Positions 47,051 through 59,000 of a stretch of DNA of 64,000 bases are shown piece after piece. The stretch covers positions 62,001 to 126,000 of the forward strand of contig RSEH01000040.1 in the NCBI GenBank assembly GCA_006503475.1. The letters run 5' to 3'. The stretch comes from Stentor roeselii (lineage: Eukaryota; Ciliophora; Heterotrichea; Heterotrichida; Stentoridae). The position numbers were made by a program, and so were the translations under genes. Every line of letters begins with the position of its first letter. Position 1 is the stretch's first letter. The notes beneath the pieces were generated by a model that saw only the letters and a list, made by a program, of their open reading frames with translations, made no database searches and was not told the origin of the DNA.

Positions 47051-50000
47051 ATGAAGCCTTCAACAGGACCAAGTCCCATTCCACGACAGTCGCCAGGGCC
47101 TAAGAAGCCTTTGATCCACGTTGACCCTCAGCGTGTTCATGACTTGCGAAGTCGACTAGTTGACCGGGGAATATCCCCGAATCCTCTTCCTTCAGTCAAG
47201 CGTCCAAAGATAACAAACAGTTCCCTTAACCGTCCTCGCATGCCAGTCGTTCCTCAGCACGTTGAAGAACCTGCAATAAAACCTGACTCGAGCTTTTCAG
47301 TCATTCGCCCGCGGAAGAATGATGAACATTCAGGCTTTGTCTCAGTTGGAAAACTCAGACCTACGACGGCAATTCGGAAAAAATCAGGAAGAAGGGAAAA
47401 TGAAACTAGTTTCGCTTCTCTTTCAAGACCTGTGACGAGTCAGCATAAGTTACAACCGTCGATGAGCAATAATTTTTCAAATGATGACTCGAAACGGGCG
47501 ATGAAACTATTGGAAAGGATGCAAGGTTCACATAAGCATATTAAAGTGATTGCTACTACGCATAACCCGTTATTCGTGAAGGAGGACTCGGAGTATAAGA
47601 TGAATGAACTGGTGGAGGATAAGATTGGAGAAGTTGATTTGTTTATCAAGTCCCTGCAGGATGATAAAAAAGATATGGGGTTTATTTATTGCTTAGAAAA
47701 TCAACCACATAACCCTTATGACTTGAAAAAAATCATCAGTCCTCAGGAATACGCTGAGTATTACACGCTCAGTAAGAAAGGCATCGCTTTTTTCATCAAT
47801 GGCTCACCGATTGAATTCACCAGACTCTCTGACTGGCTGGTAGAGAGAAAAGCTTACAATCAACTTAAAAACATCTCTTTTTTTAAGAAGTTCCGCACCT
47901 GGAAAACTTGCATCATGTGGAAAAGAAAAGTAAACCGTTATCGAAGAAATAAAAGAAGTAAGAAATTAGTTGAAAAACTTTTCTGGCTTAATGGGATTTA
48001 CAGTGAAATGATTCTTCAACACCGAGGCACTTGCGTTGATATTGAAAGGACTCGCTTCATGGACCTCACTCCGATTCCTGAAGGTTACACCGTCGACGGG
48101 TTTAAAGAACTGCAGAGAAAAAGACAGGCAGAAATCAAGGGAAAATTAGCAGAAATCGGTGAAAGTATGAGAGAAAACGTCAATACTCACATCAAGCAAA
48201 TCATGGATATCCTCAGAGAAAACATTGTCAGTCAAATGGCAGGTCAAAAAACAAATCCCCGGTCAAGCAACAACCTGGCGCCTCCAGGTCGTCACATGTG
48301 CGCACTTTACGAAAAGCTAGGATTTCCAGAGAACATGTCCTTCGAGCACCGTTCTCATCTACGTAAAGAATGTTCAAGATTTCTCCGTTTTTCCTATCTT
48401 GCTGATTTCTTCGTCCTTGAAAGTCTCTATCGAATTTACATCTCTACTTGTGAAGAATTCGTTGACAGGATTTCAGACCTGGTGAATCTTTTTGATAGTC
48501 AAGAAGTGAAAACAAAACGATTGAAGCATAATAACCCGATGTTCATCCTGGAGCTCATCATGTCACCGAAGAAAGTCCCGAAGGGAGAGCTGGTGTCAGT
48601 CAACGTGTTTGACTACCTCCCTGCTCCTCATGGGTCTTCGACGTTAGACGACTTTTACATCCCGCTTCACTTGTCACTGATGCCAGAGTCAGGAGAAGAC
48701 CTGCAACTTCCCCTCGAGCCTGATGAGCCAATAGGGAAAAAGCCTTCAGTTCCTAATATTCTAAGCCTGTGGCTTTCAGTCCATCCTCATCTTGACAGTT
48801 TAGTTGAAAATATTATTGACGTCATTTCTGATGGCATTTCAAGCATGCTGGTCATTGAACGTTGGAGTCGACATCATGAAATTCAAGACTTCGCCACTGC
48901 TCTTGAGGACTGGGATGATAAAGTCGCTGATGTCTGGGAAGTCGCCCAGGACCTCAGCCTTGACCCCAGGCAGTGGCTTCATGATCACCGGCTTTTTAAT
49001 AACTTGACTGAGATCTTGCAGGGACTGCTTTCAAGAGGGTATGACCAGGCTGTGAGTCTTTTGGGCCCTCTGCATTATTTTGTCCATACCTACTGGGAAA
49101 ACTCGACTTATAATTTAGAAATACTTGAAAATGACCAGCTTCGAAGTCAGCCTGAAGCTTTTTCGCATACTTATCAGAAGTTTTCAGTACAGAATAAAAA
49201 ATTTCAAACTATCGGCAATTTGATTAACACCCAACTACTCAGCATTCATTGTTCTAATGTAAAGGAAATGCTGATAAAATCACCTCAGAAACACTTGAGT
49301 TATATAATCAAACTCATGCCGAACTTGATGAAGAGAAGATGCCTTCAAATTAAAGAATGGTTCAATAATGCTATTAAAATTCTTCCTGTCAAGATTTCGA
49401 ATGTTGAAGAATTTGTGACGCAAAGACAGGCCCTGGCTCAGATTAATGTCAGTCTTGGTGATAAGAAGATACTTTTAGGGTGCTTGTCGCAGTTGTATAC
49501 TTTGGCTCAGATACTTGATGTGCCTTTTCCTAGAGAAGATTTGGAAGAACTTGGAGAGGTGAGCTCTTTGATGTCGGTTCTTACTAATAATATCATTTTT
49601 GCGGAAAGTAACAATGATAAGTATGTTATGATCTTTAGAAAGGATGTCAATCAGATGGTTCCTGATTATGTCAAAGAAGTTAATGGTCTTACTACTAAAG
49701 TTGTTGATGATAAGTATTTGGCTATTCAGTCGATTACTAGTATTGTTATTAGGGAACTTGAGGAATATTCCGAAAAATGTAGAGCGCTTGAAAAAAGAGC
49801 TGAAAGGATTAATATGTATCAGAAAATACTTGATTTGGCTGTCTCCGCCTTTACTGACATTGAAACATTAAGAGAAGATCTCGACCTTCGCCTTTCTCTC
49901 TGGACAGCCCTTCGCAACTGGCTCTCACTTCAAAGTGAATGGAAATCGACACCATTTTCCAAAATAAACGCAAAGTTCATCCGAGAACGTTCAGAAGAAT

Positions 50001-53000
50001 ATTCAAAAATCGTATCAAGATGCGAAAGCACCCTGCCGCCGTCCTCGACACTCACTGAGTTAAAATCTTTGGTTTTTTCATTTAAAGAAACTATGCCAGT
50101 TGTAGAAGCCATGCGAGTTCCTCTTGAAGAGTCTCATTGGCGGAAAATAAAAGTAATTATTGGACGTGATTTCGAAATAACTCCGGAATTTACCTTAGGC
50201 GACCTCATGAAAATGAACGTTGTGACAAAGCAAGAAGAAATTCAGGCAGTTGCTACACAAGCAGCTCAAGAAGCGCAGCTGAAGTCACAGTTGGAAGAAA
50301 TTAAAGTTTTGTGGCAGGACCAAGAACTACCAGTCCAAGGTTTCAAAGACATAGCAGACGTATACATTTTAGGTGACTTAGAAGAGATGCTAAGTATTTT
50401 AGACGACTCCTGCGCAAAACTCAGCAACATTGCAGGTAATCGTTACGTGGCCGCTCTTCGTGACGAGGTAAACAAATGGAAAGACGACTTGAACACAATG
50501 CAAGACATAATGGAAGAATGGATAAACTGTCAAAAGGCCTGGATGTACCTCCAGAACATATTCTCAGGAGGCGACATAAAAAGACACCTTCACAACGAAA
50601 GCACCATGTTCGAAGGCGTCGACAAGTTCTTCAAAAACCTCATGAAAAAGACCTTCAACCGGAACCAGGCCTTAAGAGCCACAATTGGAAGCCCAGGTCT
50701 TTTAACAGAGTTAAAAAGACACAACGCGACTTTAGACCAAGTCCAAAAACAGCTAAACAAATACCTGGAGACTAAAAGAAGAGCTTTTCCCAGGTTTTAC
50801 TTCTTAAGTGACGACGAACTTCTCCAGATTCTCGCAAATTCTCAAGATGTACAAAAAGTCCAGCCTCATCTAAAAAAATGCTTTGATAACATCTACGCCC
50901 TTGACTTTGGAAATGACCCGAAAAGTGTTGATATCTACGCCATGGAGTCACAAGAAGGGGAAAAAGTCAGCTTTTTAGGAAAGGTCTTAAAGGCAAGAGG
51001 AAATGTTGAAGAATGGCTCGGGTCTGTTCAGACCTCTATGGTCGAAGTCCTTTCGAAACTCATGATCATCGGAAAGGATGACTTGGAAAATTCTGATCGA
51101 AAAGAATGGGTCCTTAAACATCCTGGGCAAATTGTCGCTACTAATACTCAGGTCGCTTGGTGTAATGAAAGTGAAATCGCGATTGAGTCTATGCCTGAAA
51201 ATTCTAATTCTTTGGATGAGTGGTATGCTACTAATGGTGTTCAGTTACAGGCTCTTGTTGAACTTGTTAGGGGAAATTTGACTTCGCTTCAGAGAAAAGT
51301 TGTTGTTGCACTTATTACTACTGATGTACATAATCGAGATATTGTTGAGATACTTAAAAATGAAGGCGTGGAAACTGTACAGGACTTTTTGTGGCAACAG
51401 CAGTTGAGGTATTATTGGGAAGGGGAATTGATTGTGGTTAGACAGATCAATGCTATTCTTAGTTATGGATATGAGTATATGGGTGCAACTTCAAGACTAG
51501 TGATCACTCCACTAACAGACCGTTGTTGGATAACAATAACAAGTGCTCTAAACATAAAACTCGGAGCATCGCCAGCAGGCCCAGCAGGAACAGGTAAAAC
51601 CGAGTCAACAAAAGACTTAGCCAAAGCTATCGGAATGCAATGCGTGGTCTTCAACTGTTCTGAGCAAATAACCTACAAAATGATGGGTCGATTATTCTCA
51701 GGCCTTGCTCAGCAAGGCGCATGGAGCTGTTTAGACGAATTCAATCGAATTGACATTGAGGTACTTTCAGTTATTGCTCAGCAACTTCTAACTATTCAGA
51801 ATGCTTTGCGCGAAAATGCAAGCGAGTTTTTGTTTGAAGACTCAAGTATTCCATTGAAGCATTCTTGTGGAGTCTTTATCACAATGAACCCAGGATATGC
51901 AGGTCGAACAGAACTTCCAGATAATCTGAAAGTTTGTTTCAGGCCAGTCGCAATGATGATTCCAGACTACGCGATGATCGCTGAAATCATGCTTTTCGCT
52001 GAAGGTTTCTCAGAAGCAAAAGTCCTAAGCAAGAAGATGGTGCAGCTCTACAAGCTGGCATCAGAGCAGTTATCCCAACAAGACCACTACGATTTCGGAA
52101 TGAGAGCCGTAAAAAGCGTACTAGTAATGGCCGGGGAGGTGAAAAGGGCAAGTCCGACCCTAAGCGAGGACCTAGTTTTAATCCGAGCAATGCGAGACTC
52201 GAACATTCCAAAGTTCATCTCTCACGACATTCCATTATTCGAGGCACTAGTAAAAGACCTGTTCCCATTAATCGCGATATCTGAGCCATCTCAAGGTGAC
52301 CTTGACCGTCAAATCGCTTTATCAGTTCAAAACTTCAAGTTACAAAGGGTAAAAGCCTTCGAAAAAAAAGTAGTCCAACTCTTCGACACCCTCACCGTTC
52401 GCTTCGGCGTCATGCTCGTCGGCCCGACAGGCAGTGGGAAGTCAGCCTGTCTGAAAGTCTTAAGCGACAGTCTCAGCAAGTTAAGAGAAAAAGGCAACAA
52501 AGATAAAAGATTCCAAAAAGTCGACATGACCATCATCAACCCGAAGTGCATTTCAATGGGAGAGCTTTATGGAGAAGTCAACCCTTTGACCCAGGACTGG
52601 AAAGAAGGACTCGCGTCTTCTATTATGAGAAATGCCGCTTCTGAAAAAGGCGAGGATAGGAAGTGGATTGTCTTTGATGGGCCTGTGGATTCACTGTGGA
52701 TTGAAAATATGAACACGGTGCTTGATGATAACATGATGCTTTGTTTGGCAAATGGAGAAAGAATAAAACTCACTTTTCAAATGAGGATCTTGTTTGAAGT
52801 TCAAGATCTGGCCGTTGCGTCTCCAGCGACTGTTTCCAGATGTGGAATGGTTTATCTTTCCCCGGAAGACCTTGGGTGGAAACCTTTTCTTCAGTCCTGG
52901 CTCGCTGTGAACATCTCAGATGACCAGCAAGAATTCCGAACTTCTATTTTAAAACTCTGTGAATCAGTTTTTCCTCCAATCCTGAAATTCAAGAAAAGCG

Positions 53001-56000
53001 TTGACGAGCTAATTTTCACGTCAGAAATTCAATCAGCTTCAAATGTCTGCAAGTTTTTAGAAGTCCTTCTTTCAACTCACAAGCTGCCTGACCAACCTGA
53101 GGAAAAAATTAAGTATTTCGCGTCTTTGTTCGTTTTTGCATTCACCTGGGGAGTCGGAGGGTGCATCAAAGCAATTCATAGGGAAAAGTTTTCGGATTAC
53201 TCAAGGTCAGTCTTCGGGTCGATCACGAACCTTCCAAGTCATGACACGCTTTATGATTATTTCTTGGTCGGGAAGGTTTTTAAGCACTGGTCAGAAAAAG
53301 TACCTGATTTTTCTTTTGATAGTGAAAAGTCTTACTTTTCTTTAGTTGTTCCAACGATTGATACTACTTCGACTGAGTTTTTGTTAGGACTGCTGTATTT
53401 GAAGAACCTTCCTGTGATGCTTACTGGCGATACTGGGGTGGGAAAGTCAGTGATTATCAGTTCTTTTATTAGCAAAATGAAAGCTGAAGGTGAAATAGAA
53501 CCGGCGCTTATGAACTTCTCAGCGCAAACTTCAAGTCTTCGCACTCAGGTCACACTTGAAAGCAAAGTTGAGAGGAAGTCGAAAGGAAGCTACTCAGCTG
53601 TTGGAAATAAAAAACTGATGATTTTTATTGATGACGTCAGCATGCCCGCCATTGAAGTCTTCGGAGCTCAGCCGCCGATTGAGTTACTTCGAAGTTTCTT
53701 GGAATTTAAAGGATTTTACGATAGACAAAAGCTGTTCTGGAAAAAAATCACGAACTTTCAGCTACTCTGCGCTTGTGCCCCTCCTGGAGGTGGGCGAAAT
53801 GAGATGACTCCACGTTTTTTAAAACATTTTAACATCATCTCACTTCCAGAGCCTTCAACCAAGACCTTATCCAAGATCTTCACCAGTCTTTTATCAGGCT
53901 TTCTCGAAACCTCCTTCGCGGAAAACATAAAAAAAACAACTGAAGCTGTCGTTTCTTCAACTATCGAAGTTTTCTTTAAAATAATCGAAACCTTGAAGCC
54001 GACTCCAGCACGTTTTCATTACATGTTCAATTTAAGAGACGTTTCTAAAGTTTTTCAAGGAATTCTTATGAGTTCTCCAAAGTCGCTTCCTACTCCAGAG
54101 TCAATGTCACGACTTTGGATTCATGAAAGTTGCAGAATTTTCGGAGACCGGCTGATAAATGCAGAAGATTTAAGGTGGTTTACTGAGTTGTTAACAGAGC
54201 AAATCACACGAAACTTTAAAATGCCGAATAATCATGAAGATTTATTTGAAAATCGTAAAATTCAGTTTTCTTGTGTGTTGAACTTGAATAAACCTGTGGC
54301 TTTTTATGAGGAAATTGTTGATAAGAAGAAGTTGTTGAAGGAATTGAATATAAAACTTGATGAGTTCAACACTTCAAGTACGAAAAAAATGAATCTCGTG
54401 TTTTTTGACTTGGCAGTTGACCATGTGCTGAGAATCACCAGGACCTTGAGGCAGCCCAGGGGAAACATGCTGTTGATTGGAGTAGGAGGAAGTGGAAAAC
54501 AAACTCTTACCATTCTCGCTGCTCATATTTTAAACTATAGCATTTATCAGATCGAACTCACTAAAAACTATGGACTTGATGCTTTTCGAGAAGACTTGAA
54601 AAAAATGATGGAAATTTCTGGAGTTGAAGGGAAAGACCTTGCTTTTATCCTCACTGATACCCAGATTTCCTCTGAAAGCTTTTTAGAAGATATCAACAGT
54701 ATTTTAAATACTGGGGAAGTTACTTCTTTGTTTGAAAAAGAAGAAGTTGATGGAATTGTTAATCGATTACGGCCTGAAGTTGTTGGGAAACTTAAAATGA
54801 TTGACTCGGTTGATGTCATTTATTCAGCTTTTGTGCAGAGGGTCAGGGATAAACTGCATATCATTCTTTGTATGTCGCCTGTTGGAGAAACTTTAAGGGT
54901 CAGATGTCGCAAGTTCCCTTCTCTTGTCAATTGTGCAACACTTGACTGGTTTTCCAAATGGCCTCAAGAAGCGCTTTTGTCAGTTTCTTCTCAGTTTATT
55001 AAGGATTTAACAGTTTCTGATGAACTTAAAAAAGCACTCTCTACTATGTGCATGGAAATTCATACGTCTGTTGAAGCTGCTGGAGAAAGGTTTTTTGTTG
55101 AATTGAGACGGAAGATGTATACTACTCCTAAAAGCTTTTTGGATTTAATTGGGTTTTATATTTCTCAACTTGAAAAGAAAAAATCGGAAGCTAACTTGGC
55201 TAAGACCCGTTTAGAAAATGGTCTAAACAACTTAAAAACAACTCGAGAAACAGTCAACACTCTCCAAATCAAGTTAACCAAAATGGCTCCAGAACTTGAC
55301 ATCCAGAAGAAAAAAACCGAGGAGTATTTCAAAGAAGTCCAAAAAGAAACAAAAGCAGCTGAAATCCTTCGAGAGCAAGTTGAACGCGAAAAAGAAGTCG
55401 TTAATCATCAGATGATGGACTGTAAATCGAAAGCTGACGAAGCCGAAGAAGATCTGGCGCAAGTTATTCCAGTTCTAGAAAAGGCTTTAAAAGCATTAGA
55501 CACAATCAACCAAAAAGATATAACTGAACTGAAAAACTATAAAAACCCGGTCCCAGCAATTAAAATGGTGCTTGAATCAGTCTGCATTCTTCTTGGAGAA
55601 CAAACTGAATGGACAGCAGTTCAACACGTGCTGGGCCGTATGGACTTTTTAGACCGTCTTCGTCTCTACAACAAAGAAGAAATCTCCAAATCCGTCCTTC
55701 GCAAACTAAAACACTATCTTGGCAAGCCCGAATACGACCCAGAAATCGTAGGAACAAAATCGCAAGCCTGTAAAAGTCTCTGTCAATGGGCGATCGCAAT
55801 GAACAACTTTTCCGAAGCAACAGAGTTAGTAAAGCCAAAGAAAGAGCGAGTTCAACAAATGCAGCAAAAACTCGAAGCAGACATGCAAAAGCTTCGTGAG
55901 AAAGAAAACGAGTTAAAAGAAGTTCAAGACAAAGTCAGCAACTTGAAAGACGAGTGCCAGTCGACCGAGGCGCGAATGCTTCAGCTTGAAAAAGACATTG

Positions 56001-59000
56001 AAATGACAAAAGTCCGTTTAATAAGAGCCGAGCTCCTCCTGGACCTTCTCGCCGACGAAGGAGTTCGATGGGAAGAAAGTCTTGTAGGATTAAAAAAAGA
56101 CGTGGAAGTCATCGTCGGGAACGTTTTTTTATCTGCGGCTTCAGTTTCATACCTCGGACCCTTTGATGGAAACTACAGAAAAACTCTTGTCAATCAATGG
56201 CTTTCCAGGTGTAGTGAGTTGAAAATCCCTTGCGCTGAAGACTTTTCCATTGAAAAAATCCTCTCGTCACAAGTGCAGATCCAAGAATGGAACATCGCCG
56301 GGTTGCCTTCAGATTCAGTTTCTGTAGTCAATGGAATCATCGCAAGTGCTTCACAGCGCTGGCCACTTCTCATCGATCCTCAGATGCAAGGATTCAACTG
56401 GATAAAAAACATGGAAAAAGAAAACGACTTAAAAATCATGAAAATGAAATCATTTGAAGACAACTCAGAAAAAAGTAAAAAAGAGTCAAAAGAGTTTATC
56501 AGAAGTATTGAAAATTGTTTAACTAATGGAAAACCTATTCTTTTTGAAGACATCGGAGAAACACTCGACCCGACAGTGGACCCGGTCATTTCGAAGCAGT
56601 TTTATAAAGAACCTGACGGGCGGGTACTTTTAAGACTAGGCGACTCGACTGTTCCTTATGACCCGAAGTTCCGCTTGTACCTGACGACGAAGTTGCCGAA
56701 TCCTCATTACCTTCCAGAAGTTTCAATCAAGGTGAACATCATCAACTTCACCGTCACTTTTCCTGGACTTGAAGAACAGTTATTGGCTGATGTTGTAAAA
56801 ATTGAGAATAATCAGGTCGAACAGCAGAAAAATGAACTTATCACTCAAATGGCAGCTGATAATAAAATTTTAAAAGAAATTCAAGATAATATCTTGAAGT
56901 TAATTGGAGATTCCACTGGAAATATCTTGGATGACACGAAATTGATTGAAACCATGCAAAGGTCTAAACAAACAAGCAGGGTCATCTCTGAGAGAATGGC
57001 TCAGGCAAGCAGTATTGAACAGAACTTAAATAAAGTAAGAGAAGGGTATCGAGTTGTAGCTACTCGAGGAGCGATTCTTTACTTTGTGATGGTTGAAATG
57101 TCAAGAATCGACCCGATGTACCAAAATTCTCTGAAATATATGAAAAAACTTTTCAACTTTTCTATTGAAAACTCTCAGAATTCCAATGATTTAAGTATTC
57201 GACTTGGAGTACTTATTGAAGCCATCACTCGAAATATTTATTCAAATGTCTGTCGAGGGCTATTTGAGACTCATAAATATATTTTTTCATTTTTAATTGC
57301 AACGTCGATTGATAGAAAGTCTGGAATTATCTCAGGAAATATCTGGAATCTTTTGTTAAGAGGAGCTGGACTTGTCACTGGAAAAGTGCCGAATAATCCA
57401 AATCCGTCTGTTATCAGTAAAAATAGCTGGGAAGTTTTATATGCGCTTGAAAAACAAGGAAGTTCTTTTGAACCGCTTTGTAGAAGTATCACTTTGAAGC
57501 TTGAGGAATGGCAGAAGTACTCGTCTGCTGAGAATATCTTCACTGCTGAGATGCCTGATTTCTTTAGTGAGAAATTTGATAACTTTTCAAAGATACTTAT
57601 TACTAGATGCTTGAGACCTGATAAGCTTTTGAATGCTTTTATTCAATATGTTAAATTATCGATTGGACAGTTTTTCACTGAAAGTCCTCCGGCTACTATG
57701 GAGAAGTTGTATGGGGATTCGGATAAATACACTCCGGTTATTTTTGTATTATCTCAAGGGGCTGATCCTACTATTTCTTTGATGAACTTCGCACATCAGC
57801 TGGGATGGAATGAAAAAGTTACGATCATTTCACTTGGACAAGGCCAAGGTCCGAAAGCAACTGAAGAGCTCATGCAAGCTAAAAAGTCAGGAAAATGGCT
57901 CTTATTGCAAAACTGTCATCTTGCCAAGAGCTGGATGCCAAGTCTCGAGAAGTTAGTCCAAGAGCTTCAAGAAGACTCATCAACATCCAACACTTTCCGA
58001 TTGTTCCTGACATCAATGCCGACTGACTACTTCCCAGTGAGTATCTTGCAAAACGGTTTGAAAATGACAACTGAGCCACCTCGAGGAATAAAGGCGAACT
58101 TGAAGAGTGGATACTCAGAAATCACTGAAGAAATCCTGAATGAAAGCTCAAAACCTGCTGCATGGAAAAAGCTTCTCTTTGCTCTTAGCTTTTTCCATGC
58201 AACTGTGCAAGAAAGAAGAAAATTTGGGCCTTTAGGGTTCAATATTCGATATGAATTCAATACTTCTGACTTGGATACTTCGAAAAAGTTCTTAAAGAAG
58301 TTTTTAGAGGAAAATGAAGAAATTCCTTGGGAAGCTTTGATTTACTTGACAGGACATATTAATTATGGAGGAAGGGTTACTGATGATTGGGATAGAAATT
58401 GCTTGCTGGCTACTTTGAAGAAGTTTTATAATCCGGAGCTGTTTGAAGATAATTTGAACTTTAGTGAATCTGGAATTTATCGTGTTCCTAGTGATGGGAA
58501 GTTAAATGATTATAAGGATTATATTGATTCTTTGCCTTTTAATGACCTTCCCGAAATCTTCGGTCTTCACGAAAACGCAAACATTTCATACCAAACCCAA
58601 GAATCCGAAAAAATTCTCCAAACAATTCTCTCAATCCAGCCTCGAGAAAGTGCATCAGCAGGAGAAAAATCAGGTGACGAGATAGTAACAGAATTTATCC
58701 AAACAGTAATCTCATCAATTCCCGACCCTCTCGACCAGCGTCAAGGTTCAGCAGAGCTATTCGTAAAAGCCGAATACGACCTGATCCCATCACTGACAAC
58801 AGTTCTTCTTCACGAGATTGAGCGATTCAACAACTTACTAAAAAAAATGAAGAGTTCAATGATAGACTTGCAAAAAGCAATAAAAGGTGAGATAGTAATG
58901 AGTCAAGAACTAGACGACATGTACTCTTCGATCTTAAAGTTCCAAGTTCCCCAGAACTGGAAAAAAGTCTCTTACCCTTCATTAAAACCACTGTCTTCTT